Shown here: one piece after another, positions 11,765 to 23,929 of the stretch
How positions within the stretch are numbered: position 1 is the stretch's first letter
Layout: every line of letters begins with the position of its first letter
DNA from: Sclerodactyla briareus
Taxonomy: Eukaryota; Echinodermata; Holothuroidea; Dendrochirotida; Sclerodactylidae
NCBI GenBank assembly: GCA_026419785.1
Contig: JAODTK010003331.1
Coordinates: 62,001-126,000 of the forward strand
Direction of reading: 5' to 3'
DNA: 64,000 nt
Notes under the pieces: model-generated
What the model saw: the letters and a program-made list of their open reading frames with translations, nothing else
Told to the model about the DNA's origin: nothing
Database searches by the model: none
Position numbers and translations under genes: made by a program

Positions 11765-13131
11765 AAACAATTTGAACGAAAAAAAAAATTCCCTGAGTGT
11801 CCAAAACTTTGGAATGTTACTGTGCAGACCAACCCAGATATGGCACTCCTTGAAATTGATTGCACTATTGCAGTTCTATGATCATTTTTCGAAATATTAT
11901 TCCCCAGGCTATTCAGTAAGATTCAAAAACATTACGTACTAGTCCAGTGAACAAATTAGGCAAGTTCTTCTGTAGTCCGCATCCGAAAGAAATCCCTCCA
12001 ATCAGGTTTACTGTACCTGCACACTATATTTGTAAAGTTCTGGTTGTCCGATGGTATTTTGGGGTGTCTCAGTTACCTGACTACGCTAAAATTTGGTCAC
12101 TGACACCCCCCCCCCCCCCTCTCCGCAAAAGAAAACCCAGAAAGAGAGAGACATTGTCAAAGGTGGAGTCATTTCCAGCTTGACTTTACTCTAAAATGCT
12201 AGTCCATCTTGTGTTCCGTCGCAACACTACTAACGAGGGTACTAATAGATACCCTTTAGAGTTATTACTGGAATGAAAAAAGTTTATGGTTATGGCAGAG
12301 GGTGATCGAATTAATTACATCTCTCAGCCATGCAATTTATCTAATGTGAGTAATCAATGTTTTCATTGTGCAAAATGACCCGTCCGCACACCAGAAAATA
12401 CTGTGGAAATGCCCCTATATACTTCGAGTAAGTCACCTCCTAGTCACTCAGGTGACCCACAATTTCTTGGAAATTAACCACTAGTAGGCCAGCTTTCCCT
12501 ATTATTCTCTACATAATACAACCTAACTAAATGACACAACCAGAGCCTGCTCTGTGACTGACTATTTCAATAAGGAAAGTGATCACATGTGAGTCACTCA
12601 TGGGTCGAAATAAGGGATCAGACCATCAGAGACAGAAAGGGGTTACTTTTCAAACAGAAGAGCCCCTAGGTCCGTGGATTCTGGCTGTAGGGAATGAGAT
12701 CCGTGGTCACTTCGATAGAGCCAGGGGCATAGATCACTTTGTTATCTCCTGCACTGAGGCCAAGGGCTCCAAATGAGTAAGTAAAACCGCAGAGCCTGTT
12801 AAACCTGGCTCAATCATGATCACATACTGTACCCACTAAGTTAGTCTGCTCTCAAAACATTGGAAGAGTGCATGTGATCCATTCCTTCGCTGATCAAAGT
12901 TCTGATGGACTCTGGGCTATTTGCCCCCCAAAAAATTGCCCTGGTCCATAAAATCTCATTGGGACTAGGGGCTATGAGGGAGCTAATAGCCCTTGGGCCC
13001 CGCTTATCGTGAACCCTGAACCGATCCCATCGTGAACTCATATTGCACTGATCAAGCCTAGGGTCCCGGGTATTGGGGAAGCATCATGTAATGATCTGAG
13101 TGAAAGAACACAGGTCTGGGGCCCTACTAAC
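11765..13131. other. Putative intron; no other feature recognised
   Basis: This lies between two minus-strand exon candidates. It contains a C run near 12107-12119, flanked by a plus-strand open frame (11947-12183) with no domain signal. Another plus-strand frame lies at 12579-12776, also unrecognised. Confidence 0.4.
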
Positions 13132-13222
13132 CTGCTAGTAAGGTCTGTGCTGAAGGTCTCCTCCAGTAGTCGTCGGACCTTCTTTGAGGAAAGTGTTGAT
13201 AGATCTGCGCCATCTAAAATAT
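13132..13222 (-). CDS. Exon encoding a DEK_C-like domain
   Basis: This 91-bp minus-strand exon has strong boundaries. A pyrimidine-rich tract ending TTTTCCTTGACAG precedes it, and AG followed by GTTAGTAG closes it. Reading from the third base gives ILDGADLSTLSSKKVRRLLE and then ETFSTDLTS, ending two bases into an arginine codon. The pattern (I-L--ADL-TLTSKKVR--LE--F--DLT-RKKEID) is that of the DEK C-terminal domain, a small three-helix DNA-binding fold. It is found in DEK and at the N-terminus of SWIB-domain, UAF30-like chromatin proteins. The next exon candidate at 11754 supplies the expected RKKEID. The gene's identity (SWIB family, DEK or another chromatin protein) cannot be fixed because no SWIB or SAP domain is visible here. 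Domain recognition is from memory of the family. Confidence 0.68.
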
Positions 13223-13789
13223 CTGTCAAGGAAAACATAAACATAAAGCAGAATTGTCAAAGAAAGAGTATTAATACAAACCACGATACACATAGTTGAA
13301 ACATATTGTATGGAACATTTCACAACAAGTTATTGAGAAAATTATTCATGTGAACACAGCCTAAGTCAGAAATTTTAACTAGACCACTAATAGTGCTGCA
13401 GCTGAAACTACACAAATGTACCAAATATTCCGATACGAAATTCTAGTTTGTCGCAAATTTTGGAACAAAGGTTTAGGTTTACCCATAATATACCCTATTT
13501 TTCAAGAGAAGATACATCTCACAACTTCACACATACAGTGTAGACTTTATATTATGTTCCTTTATGCGACGATGCCCAAGCAATCAATGAAAGTTTCGTT
13601 AAAATCAGTCAAAAAAATTGCTTCCAAGTAACAGAGTTAGGGTCATATTTTTAGGATCATTTAAATTCTTCTTTGTTCACTTCAAACTGCACTTCAAGTC
13701 AAGTTTGTGCACAGTGGGGAACAAGTCATATCTCTTGTTGTTGTACCTGATGTTATGAGTCACTGTTCTCTGATTAATGGACAAACACA
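13223..13789. other. Putative intron; no feature recognised
   Basis: AT-rich sequence upstream (on the minus strand) of the DEK_C-like exon. A short plus-strand frame at 13416-13631 has no recognisable content. Confidence 0.35.
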
Positions 13790-15520
13790 TCTCTTCACAG
13801 ATGAATAAAACCTACCAAAGTAACCCTTGGATAACTGACAGTCTCTTAACAGGAAAGCAAGGAAGATGTAGAGATCATACAACAAGGTCAAGCCCTCTTG
13901 AACACCCTGAAGCTTGGTCGCCTTCATCAGTCATACCAGAAGGATCTGCAGGAAGAGGCTTAAGCATAACTATTGGGAGTATCCAAAAGGAATCTGCTGT
14001 GAAGACAACAATAACAAGTCTTTCTGGGGAATTATCCACTCCAGTCGTCAAGATAATTCTTATATTTCATAGCTGAAGGTTGGATTGCGAACCATTTCCA
14101 TTCACTGCCTTCAATGACCAGTTCCAGTTAGTGTTCACCAATGAAGATACCAGTAACATTCCTGTATCAGAAGCCGTAATGTCCCGTCCATAGCGGTAAT
14201 TAATGGTGGTGTTCTGAAGCTCCTCCAACTCTCAAAATAGGTAAGGCAACAGGCCCTGATATGCTACCAGCGGAAAGAATTTGCTTCAGTTTTGACAGTC
14301 ACCTTTCAGCAGTCTCTTGACACCGGACCAGTTGCCATCTGATTGATTGGTTGAAGGTGTGCATTGTGCACGAAGAGAGACAAAGGCACCCCAAGCAACT
14401 ATAGAACAGTGTAACCAATAACTTGAATGATCATGAACAAGAATATTCAGCAGAAAGGGCAGAACAACACACAAAATCTAGGGGACGCTCCCCATTTCAG
14501 AGCAGGTCAGTCATGCGAAACTCAACTTACCATTACCATTCATTATCTTGGTCAGCTCTCTCTATGATCGCCAACAAGTGGAGGCAGTTATTTTAGACTT
14601 CAGTATGAAGGACACTTGATCATGTTCCCCATATGCGCCTCCTCAAGAAATTAGATATTTCTAACCAACCATTCACAACAAGTACAGTAGCTGGAGAGTC
14701 CTTTGAGTCAGTGCTGGTGACATCAAGTGTGCCACAGGGTTCAGTATTGGGGCCACTGCTGTTCCTGTCATTCATGAATGATAACTCTTCACTCTTCAGG
14801 CATAACATCGAGCCTACATCTTTTTGCTGATGACTGTCTTATGTTAGATCATCTCGGGTGCCATTGACAATCCAGCCGGATGTCAATAAACTATATCAGT
14901 GGTCAGTTACCTAGCAGATTGAATTCAACACCGAAAAATGTCATGTGATGCACTTCTTCCCTGCTCCGTAATAATATCATCAAGGAGTACAATCTTGGGG
15001 GAAGCAGCTTTCCACCATACACCCATACCTCAGCCCCATGCTGTCATCCATGACAAACCAACATTGCCAATGTTACCAAAAAAGGCAACAAAACTCTTGG
15101 ACGTATTCGTCGCAATCTCAGAGGATGTCCTCAGAAATTCTGACGACAGGCATACTTTCCACTTGGGCATCCTCATGGAGTATAGCAACATCATTTGAAA
15201 TCCATACACTAAAAAGATGTGAACAGACTGGAGACAGTACAACGTCCTGTTGCTTGTTTTGTATTGGGCAGGTACAACTACCATGATAGTGTAATACCCA
15301 GGTTAAAAGAGTGAGCTCCCTTGGGAAGCGCCGTCAAACAGTCCGCCTTCAAGATTCATACTGACATGGTTGCAATCAATCAAGCTCACTAATTGATACC
15401 CATGCAGCAGTCCATAACAAGACAGTAAAAACCATCCCAACAGATAACAGCTTACACTCCTGTATTCAGCTCGCATCCAACTTTACCAAAACTCATTCTT
15501 GCCATGGACTGTGAATTGGT
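13790..15520 (+). mobile_element. Degenerate CR1/L2-type LINE, reverse transcriptase region
   Basis: Conserved reverse transcriptase motifs occur in order on the plus strand but in shifting frames. They are IGKATGPDMLPA at 14237-14272, AVILDFS at 14584-14604, SSVPQGSVLGPLLFL at 14722-14766 and the catalytic FADDC at 14823-14837. Past the catalytic core, frames resemble the usual EFNTEKCHVMHF and line-of-descent thumb region up to about 15520. The spacing fits the CR1/L2 group of non-LTR elements. No endonuclease domain is evident upstream, so the copy is 5'-truncated, and stops and indels make it inactive. It lies in antisense orientation inside the putative intron between the exons at 13.2 and 18.8 kb. 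The 3' limit is approximate. Confidence 0.85.
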
Positions 15521-17721
15521 GAAACTCACACCCTCCATCAGCCATAGAGACATTATCTGTGGTGGTGTTCCAGGGGGCTGCAGCATCTGTTCACAGGTCT
15601 GCTTCACTTACACGCTGCCGGCACTATTATTCACATCAATTTTGCGGCACCTTGCACTCTGACTGCAATATTTCACTTTTCATGACTCTGATCCAAATAA
15701 TAACACAACCATTGGAATCCTGGGCTCCGCTCACGCTCTTCAAAATTATTACTAAACAGGCCATATCCGATGAAAATTCAGGGAACTATGTGAAGAACAA
15801 CAAAATTGGGAATTTTATTTGAACCCACCTCAATTTGCGCATTTGGAACTGGGTCGAACCGGCCACTAAATCAGACGTTATCTCAGGGAAAATGGTAAAA
15901 CCACCTAACTCCGCGTGTACCTCCGCGGGTCACACAACTATTCAAATTGTTCCATCCCCAGATCATCAAAATAGCCACAACTTCATAGCAGGATGCCAGA
16001 AAGTTCATCAGGCAGTTAAAATGAACAATAGTGAGCAGCATACCTATATTATCAAATGTTGAAAAACACTGTGTCTGAAAATTTTTGGCAAAATACGAAA
16101 CGCTGATAATTTGTGCACAAAGTCAATGCAATTCACTGTTAGCAAAATAAGCGAATCTTGTCATCACGCCAGCCCATAGACCATTGTGCCAAGATGTGTG
16201 GATGCTACACACACTCCTTGTTTACATGGACCCAATGGATCATCTGAATGCAGTCATGAATAGCGTTGCATGTATATTGCACATCTGTACCGTACATACT
16301 TTTTTCTGTCCATCGAGTACGCCGTGACAAAGCATGTGATGTTAGGAAGTTTTGCGAGATCTCCGTCATATTGACAAGATTGTTCGATCCTTTCTCACAC
16401 ATCGAGGCAAGAAATATGTGATGTTCAGACTGATTGTGTAGTTAACAGACTGAAGTTGTACAATTTGCAAAGGAATTCTGGAATAGTACAAAATCTTCGA
16501 TGGAGGGAGTGACATGTGATAAAGCATGCAAAATTTGGTACTCACATCAGCATCGATTTTTAATTGTTTCTGTTGTCCGGCGGACAACCAGGTGCATTTT
16601 GGTCTCCGAAGAGAAAAGGTTGTCCGAATTCGTATCTGTGCTTCAACTATTCTGTAATACCTTTCAAATTTGTCACTCAGGAGATCGTATGTCCGCCATT
16701 TTTACCTCCCCGTTCACGAATGGGAATACGAGATATGTGCAAATCACTCTTTACGCCAAGTTTCGAATGTGGAGGGGGGGGGGGGTTCTCAGAAATAGAT
16801 CAGCGAACTTTGCGGTACCATGCATACAGCCGAACTTTGCCAGTTTTTAACAATAGGAAAGATGTGTTGCTAAAGGGTTACACTTAAAGCCTCCAAGTTG
16901 TTGGCTCAAGTTGGTCTCCTGACTCCCTTTCTCCAATCGATGCATTGCAAACTATATTGCTACAGTACAAGTAGTTACATGTATAGGCAGTGGGTTCATG
17001 GAGATGATGGCCCCCCCCCCCAGGCCCAATCGTTCTGCTTCCAGCCCATAGCCACATGACTTTCGCGGAAAGGGCAAATCCTTCAACGGCAACCTTTCTC
17101 TGCCCCATAGTGAATGTTCTCTCCAGGCAAAAAATGGTTAGTTTGTGTGACTAAATAAGGAAACAAAAAATTATAATTTTCATGGCATTACTTAATTCCC
17201 ACAAGGTAGTCAGCAGTAGGCCTAAGCTAAGGAACTTGCTATGACTTTTGTGACAGGGACCACACTTAGCCTAGATCAGAAAAGTGACTACCTGAAAGTG
17301 AAACCTGCAAATAACATGATTCAATTTTTGTGAAATGTGTTTGTATCACCCATCTACATGCCTGTTTCATTATTTGATGATTTTTCAATGTTTTCAGACA
17401 ACAGTTTTGACGTTATTTTGCAGTGATTTGGTCCATTACACATCGTAAACATGGCTGTTTGCATGAACCGTTTACAAAAATCCACGAGAAGGGTTATCGA
17501 TGTGCGATAAAAATAGGGTTTTCTCGATCTCTCATCATTGTACTGCAGTAGTGGTACTGAATTACGATGTCTGAAAAACAATGATATTAGCATGCAAACC
17601 ATTGTGCATGGAGTACCGAGATCGTGACTGGTTAAAAAACAGTTGCAAAATTTGGCTATTCCTGTTGTGGAAACCAGGTGGGGACTTCTCAGGCAGATCG
17701 CGCAGTCCCGCGACCTTAGCA
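15521..17721. other. No gene recognised; palindromic motif
   Basis: No supported exon. Contains an 8-bp perfect inverted pair GTTGTCCG / CGGACAAC at 16572-16588 with a 1-nt centre. G and C runs lie near 16772 and 17011. Open frames near 16500-16887 and 17354-17722 show no known domain. Confidence 0.4.
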
Positions 17722-17913
17722 ATGGAAGGCAACTTTACCAGTCGTGATATTACGGTTAGCACCGATAACGGAACGCAGGAAATACAGTGTAGTCTGGCTG
17801 ATCTGCCGGCCCGCGATATGGTGACTGGTTGCGTGACATTGAGGGTGAGGCCCGTGATAGTGATCAGAGTTTCAGGGGTGTACAGTATTTGGTGGGAAAA
17901 TGAAGCAAAATAA
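17722..17913 (+). CDS. Possible N-terminal alpha-arrestin-like exon
   Basis: An ATG in good context (GCAATGG) opens 63 codons that are more GC-rich than the surroundings. The peptide begins MEGNFTSRDITVSTDNG and later reads RDMVTGCVTLRVRP, then IRVSGVYSIWWE. This resembles the first strands of the arrestin N-terminal domain of ARRDC/alpha-arrestin proteins. The usual pattern there is a DNG-type start, a GD-V-G-V-L strand and a final strand ending W-E. Alpha-arrestins are cytosolic adaptors that link membrane cargo to ubiquitin ligases. The frame stops shortly after WENEAK; a GT inside (after TATTTG) could be a donor. No second exon is visible in the window. The match is by eye and could be coincidence. 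Confidence 0.3.
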   Translation: MEGNFTSRDITVSTDNGTQEIQCSLADLPARDMVTGCVTLRVRPVIVIRVSGVYSIWWENEAK

Positions 17914-18008
17914 AATTGAAATATCGTGGCACTGATATTTTTTTTTTACAAACGATGAGAACAAAATTGCCTTGTAGGCTAAATGTAAAATAAAAAGTGG
18001 TAGGTCAA

Positions 18009-18043
18009 GCGGACAACCGTCTTGTCAAAAACTGGTTGTCCGC
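18009..18043. repeat. Perfect 10-bp hairpin GCGGACAACC
   Basis: GCGGACAACC at 18009-18018 pairs exactly with 18034-18043 over a 15-nt loop. The same GGACAAC motif forms the palindrome at 16572-16588, so the two sites may belong to one dispersed element. Confidence 0.75.
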
Positions 18044-18831
18044 TCTGAATTTTAGTCGTCTCGAACGATCGGACGACCGTAAAAATCGAGCCTGTCCATC
18101 ATATATAACAGGCACAAGAAGATACTCAAGAACGATGGAAACAGTTACAAAAATGAAAACAATTTTCCATACGATTTTGGGCAAAACGCCCACGTCACAA
18201 TAGCGAAATACCACTACCTGACTTCACAAGGTGTAAACAAGAGCTGAATATGTACAAAATCAATGGAAAAGTTTTTCTTGACATCGCATATCAAACTTTT
18301 CAGATAGGTTCAGGTTCCATTTTTCCAGTCAGCACAACTCGAAGAGGTGAAATAATTCCATAAATTTTGCACCAGTGCAAAAACATTGCCGCACGCACGC
18401 TGAAAAAACTGGAATATTATGACTTTGAAAGCGTAGGATAAACCCTTCAGCGTGTAACAAAAAGCAGTAGGCCGCTGTGCGACGTGTGCGTTCACGCAAC
18501 GACGTAACGGCGAATCCGTGAGGGTGCGCAAATTGAGGGTGGTTGACGATAGTATGAGTCTCAGGTCAGCGCTACGAGCCTCAGTGTCCCCAACAATGGT
18601 TTTCAAGTTTGCCCTAATGTTAGGCTAGCCTACATGCTGATTCAGTGACTGCCTGACTTCAGTTCCGGCTGGGGTATGCCTAGTTAAACCACAGGGGGGC
18701 CCAAGTTAGGCAGGCTTTCAATCACAAAACAAGTGATGTAGGCTAGTCTAGGCCTGGGCCTAGGCCTAAGTCACTGCCTAACTAACGTTAGTGTCGTGAG
18801 ACTGAAACAACGAGATCACGGAAAAACTTAC

Positions 18832-18873
18832 TTCTGATCTCTTCCCCGATCTCGACGGACTTGGATCAGCCAT
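18832..18873 (-). CDS. Candidate first coding exon of a host gene
   Basis: On the minus strand ATGGCT opens 14 codons (MADPSPSRSGKRSE) and is followed immediately by GTAAGTTTTT, an excellent splice donor. The sequence just downstream in the presumed intron (18480-18560) is CpG-rich, as often seen near promoters. The peptide is a polar, basic-rich N-terminus typical of nuclear proteins but is not diagnostic. It is the nearest same-strand start candidate upstream of the DEK_C-like exon at 13132-13222. The phases do not join directly (this exon ends on a codon boundary, the other needs one base), so at least one undetected exon would lie between. Its assignment to that gene is inference. Confidence 0.5.
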
Positions 18874-18899
18874 TTCGGTATCTGTTCACAGGGCATAAC

Positions 18900-19639
18900 A
18901 AACCTCAATTGATGGGGCCGAAAATACCGGCTATTCGAGGTCAAACCAGGAAAGGATCTCGACCGCCAGCAGGCACAACAAATTCACGTACCACGGCATT
19001 CCATCCATTCGTAAAGTAAATAAACAAAACGTGGGGTTGCCACTCACTTCGTCAAATTTGGGATTAGGCCTCTGCCCACGGAGCTATAGTTTAGGTCATG
19101 AATTAGAGCTCATTTTGCAGGCATTCGCATATTTTCATCACTTCTATTCTTTGATCAAATACAAAAGGGTATGCAGGCAAATAGTATGTGTAAATTCAAA
19201 TGTGTGTGTGACGCTTGTGAGAACAATATATGGAAAAACACCAAAAAGGGCTTAGTTAGTGAGAAGGGTCAGTAAGGACAAAATCTCGGTAAGGACCCTA
19301 AAGCGCACAACATCCCTAGTCTTGTGTTAAGACGATGATACTTGATATTGCCCGATACCGATGCGTTATTACACACCGCGGAAATTTCTGCAGTGGCCAT
19401 CATATGTCTGTATCTGTATCATCGTCTGCCAAATGCAATCTCATTCCAACTATGGAGGGAGCCATAAACACTGATAGGGAACACACCCGCTCCGGAGTTC
19501 AAATATGTCCGTGAATGGTTGGACTGTATTAGCTCTTACCACAAGGTACAGCGGATTGATGTTCAGCAGTTTGACAATTCATACATGATTCTTCTCACCA
19601 TTGACACGCCCACTTTTTGTAATTTGGACGAGACGATTA
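18900..19639. promoter_or_regulatory. Putative promoter-proximal region of the minus-strand gene; no motif assigned
   Basis: This lies immediately upstream, on the minus strand, of the candidate start exon. I see no TATA box or clear initiator. AGGCCTA-type motifs occur on the intronic side (18740-18780). The role is inferred from position only. Confidence 0.2.
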
Positions 19640-20150
19640 TTTCAGCCAGTCGGCAGCATATTTTTGTGCATAAAGATAATAAAAATCAGCGTTCAGATGC
19701 GCCTAAAACCATAATGTCTAACGCAAGACTACCACATCCCGAGAAAGAAACCCGATACCTAAAGAATACGCCCACAATTCTTGAAAATAAATCGAAGCTG
19801 TTCTTGAACGCATTAACCCTCTTAGACAGAACACATCTTCAGGCACGCTATTCCACGCATTAATACTCTCTGGCGTACTTACTAACTGTCCAATCTACAG
19901 CGTTAACCACGAAGTGTGAGCAATGACCCCTATTGTGTTAACTTTTTGAATAACTCACAAGAAATAGCGAAAGGAAAGCCCTGGAATCTTGAACCATTTT
20001 TAAAAACCGGTGAATCAAATCACCTCGAATTCGGCTCAGCTGCTCCATCGGAGTTGAGACTGAGACGCCCTACTCTTTCCTAGTGACAGTGAATTAATCT
20101 ATTTCCCTCCGAAGGCTTCCGCTGAACGTTCTCAATTACCGTGCCTCATC
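19640..20150 (-). mobile_element. CR1-type LINE, 3' end of ORF2
   Basis: Minus-strand frames read STPMEQLSRIRGDLI near 20030, VQDSRAF, and then INAWNSVPEDV near 19850. This is the conserved C-terminal signature of CR1-group ORF2 proteins. The same landmarks in the same order occur in the plus-strand LINE at 59640-59870, so both belong to one family. Indels break the frame. The matching middle part of ORF2 is absent; tandem-duplicated sequence follows instead. Confidence 0.72.
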
Positions 20151-20309
20151 TTTCGAGAAATGCGGATTACTACTTCTATAAAATATACTCCAAGTAGGTC
20201 TCACAAGCTGCTTAAACAGCCGGACACTCTTTTTATCCTGGGAACTGGAGCAGGGGCGGCGATCACTGGGAGTTTCCCCAATATTTCTCGGGAGGGGGGG
20301 GGGAGGAAC

Positions 20310-21085
20310 ACAATATCAATGCCCCCCCCCCCCTCCAATATTCGTGACCCTAGTGAGAGAGAGAAATCCTCCTGATCAAAGGTACGTACGGTCCATACCC
20401 CTAGGCCCAACACATATTTCTATTCAATGCCTAAATTTTATATTTAGAAGGCCAAAATGCAAAAGAATCCACGATGCGCGCGTTGTATTGTTTCCGTAAC
20501 TTGTATAATACAGTAGTCACTCTGCACGATAACTTCGACAGATTCTGGCAAATATGTTCTTTCTCCCCTACGTGTATCTGCAAGTGCAGTAACTTGGGAA
20601 AGGCCACAAGGAGAACTTGACTAGAGTTTAGTCTACCTCTAATTTTTAATCCTTATTGTCATAACGACTGGCTTTGCCAACCTGATGTTATATTCCTCGA
20701 TAAAAGATGATCTATACAACAAAAAACAGGGGAGACATTCCCCTCCGCCCCAAGTCCCCCCTCCCCCAAATTTTGCGGACTGTGAAGAAATCCTACGATC
20801 ACTTAAGGGTACGTACAGCCCTACTACCAAGGCTGGCAAGCATATTTCTAATCACATTGCTTAAATCGTTTGTTCAGAAGGCCAAAATGCCAAAAAAAAT
20901 GCCAATTGTTTTTTCTTCGTTACTTGTACAACACAATATGACTAGCCAATAACTTCGTCAGATTCTGGCAGATGATTTTTCTTCATACGTGTCATTTACA
21001 ACTAGTGCGGTGAACATAAGGCCACAAGGAGAATTCGATTTGGGACCGACTAATTCAGTGCCTCCCCCCCCCTCCCACATCGTTG
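20310..21085. repeat. Two diverged tandem copies of a unit of about 425 bp
   Basis: Landmarks recur at a constant offset of 421-428 bp: GGTACGTAC at 20381 and 20808, AGAAGGCCAAAATGC near 20446 and 20875, TTCTGGCA near 20543 and 20965, and GGCCACAAGGAGAA at 20601 and 21022. Each copy is preceded by a C run, and another C run follows the second copy at 21064. The function is unknown. The unit sits between two fragments of the same CR1 LINE. Confidence 0.85.
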
Positions 21086-21689
21086 CTTGAATCCCAACTG
21101 TCATTTTCTACCTCTGCACATACCAATGGCCAAGTTTAGTCGACTTGCTAATCTTATTGTATATCAGATTGAAAGATATATGCAAAAAAAAAAAAAAAAA
21201 AAATAGTGCCATCAATATGGAGGGTACGTATTGACGTATTACACTATATGGCGCAGAGACTGGGCAAAACAATTCTGAGACAGAAATTTGGAAAACATCT
21301 AAAAACTGGCTGACTGGGCTCTTTTCTTCCAATCGAATACCGATAAATGCGCACATTCCCCCAAAAAACGGTCTGTAAGCGTCAATTTCTGTACGCTACG
21401 CGTCAACTGATAGTGGCGCGATGATATTGAAATGAGAATACATCATTTCCCTCATGAGTGTTCCTTGAAAACAAACCTCTGAATAGCATTCTTAAGTTTA
21501 GGGATGTTGTTACTGCCTACAACCCGGGAATTGCCGTTTTCCTTCCTCTGGAGGGTCTGTGAAACATTTGTACACTACGCCCACCGCTGTTGGGCTCCGC
21601 TTAGATGGTGCTAACCTCGGTATCCCCCCCTCCCGATATTAAACACAGATCGCCCCCTCTGCGCCCAATGATGCACTCGTTGTTCCCTA

Positions 21690-22330
21690 TTGAGAAGCCA
21701 CTGCACTGACGAATCCCACTCAAGGACATTCCCCTTCATGCTAAAACTTTTCAATTTGAGCAGAGACGCTCAAGGAACGACGTCCAAACTCAAAAGCTCT
21801 TGTGGCATCCAAGAAAATAGATCAGAACAGAAAAACACAAGGATTATCCTGAAAGGAAAAGAGAAAAAATATCGAGAGTCAATCTGCCTCTCGAAATCGT
21901 GCTGAACACCATAACTAGTAGAACGATGAGTCGCAAAGATGTCTCTTACGTTTAACGGTCAAAAACCCCTTTTCATCCAAAAAGGCCTTTCGTTCTCAGT
22001 GCGACGCTTCTTCGCAGGAACGTTAACTTTTATTATCTCGTTGACTAAGTTTCAATTTCATTCCAAGCAACAGCATCCAAACTCCCTAACAAATTCAGTT
22101 GAACAATCTACATTACTCAAAACCCCAGAAATGCCATCCAATTCGACCCTCGAGAAACAATAGGAACGAGCTCAACCTCTAGGGAAATACTGACCACAAG
22201 GCGCTCGAGCTATGATATCGTATCACTGCACAAGCTCACGCTAAATCTTCACCTTATCCACAAACCTGGATACTACTCCGAACTAAATCTAAAATATGCG
22301 TTCTGGTAGGAAAATGAACTGCTGCTAAGG
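21690..22330 (-). mobile_element. CR1-type LINE, endonuclease end and linker
   Basis: On the minus strand this segment is similar base by base to 57685-58260 of the plus-strand CR1 element. Shared landmarks include CATTTTCCTACCAG, GTTGAGCTCGTTCCT, TTGGATGGCATTTC and GATTTCGAGAGGCAGATTG. The order matches an endonuclease C-terminus followed by the linker to reverse transcriptase. Together with 19640-20150 it looks like one copy whose central reverse transcriptase has been replaced or lost. Confidence 0.72.
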
Positions 22331-22599
22331 AATTTTCCGGCCTCGGGAGATTAGCTACAGTCGCTACTGAGTAACCCCTTTGAAACTTCAAATCAATAAA
22401 ATACAAACAATACTGGGTGTCATTGAAAACCAGGAAGCCAAAAGCTCAGTGATTCCTTGACTCTTTCTGACAACTATGCCAGACAAAGGACAAATGGTAG
22501 ATTGCACCAGCGATAATGGCAACATAACATCTGAAATCCCCTTTTTCCCAACAAACCATAATGGTTCCTATACTCTTGAGTAGAAGCTACACCTAAATC

Positions 22600-23345
22600 C
22601 GAATTTTTCAGACCTGACCTCAGATAACCTCCTACCTGACCCCAAAACAATAGGGTTCATGTAGCCATCATGGGAACACACTACCAAGTATGAGCTTCAT
22701 GAATCCAGGTGGGGGTTCGAGTTATATCGTGGTTTCAAGCCCAAAATTGGCCAAAATATCGTCCCTTTTACCATTTTCATTTTTGGACCAAAATTTACCC
22801 CGACCTGAACAAAAACAATAGGGTTTCCTGTACTCCCCTAGAAAGCTATACACCAAATTTCAACTGAATCGACCAACATTCTGCACTTATCTTGTTTACA
22901 AGGTTTTTCTCATCTTGCCGCTCTGGTGACCCAATACCTCTGACCCGACCCAAACAATCAGGGTTAATGTACACCTCATGGGAAACCACATAACAAGTAT
23001 GAGCTCGATCCATCCAGGTAGGGCGATTTATTGTGTTCACAAGCCAAAAATTGGCTAAATATACACTTTTCACAATTTTCCATTTTTTTTTCCCAGAAAT
23101 GGACCCCGATCTACATTAAACAACAATAGGTTCTTATACACCCATAAGAAAGCTGCTCATCAAATTTCAACTGATCAACTAAGCATTCACGACTTATCGT
23201 GTTCACAAGTTTTTTTCAACTTTGACCTCCATGACTTCCCATTAATTTTTTACCCGTCCCCAAAACACAAGGATCATGTACACCTTTATGGACCGAACCC
23301 ACATACCAATTAGAGTTGATTCCATTCAAGTGGGTCGGTTATGTG
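22600..23345 (-). repeat. Array of a repeat of about 310 bp, inverted relative to the 28.6-29.6 kb array
   Basis: Landmarks such as CAAGTATGAGCT...ATCCAGGTGGG recur about every 307 bp (near 22690, 22996 and 23300). AACAATAGGG and AGAAAGCT elements lie between them. The reverse complement matches the array at 28590-29633. About two and a half diverged copies. Confidence 0.8.
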
Positions 23346-23929
23346 TTCAGAAGCCGGGCGTCACTGTCGTCAAGGAAATAGAAGAAAAAATATAAAAAAA
23401 TTACCTACCACTATACTACCACCATACCAGGAAATAGCTGGATTCTTGAAGTCACCATACTAATTGTACGATTACCGGAAACTTCAAATACATGTCGAAA
23501 AGAGCGAGTTGTTGATTCCAGAGCTGTTGGGCGAACGATATGCAACCCCGACTACCAAGGATCTGGAATTACACGAAGCGTTGGACGGAATTTAAAACCA
23601 AACACTTGACGACTAACAACCTGATAATATCTATCTATCTCATCTGTCTTCTCAATGCTCAAGTCAGACCTCACAAAACCCAAACTCCCGCCCCCATGCC
23701 ACGAGAAGTATCTGTCCGATCTTGCCATAATTCTTATAAGCAACATACCTGGAAACGTAACTTCGGCTGAGGAAATGTTACTGTTTTCATCAAGACCGTC
23801 GTAATTCCACTACGTCATAGGCCTTGCGTTCCTGTACCCTCTTGATTTGCAACGGGATCACCTTGTTCCTGATACTTTGAACATTAACGCATAAAAAACC
23901 TCTCGCTATTTTGTCTTAGCGCTAAAAGC

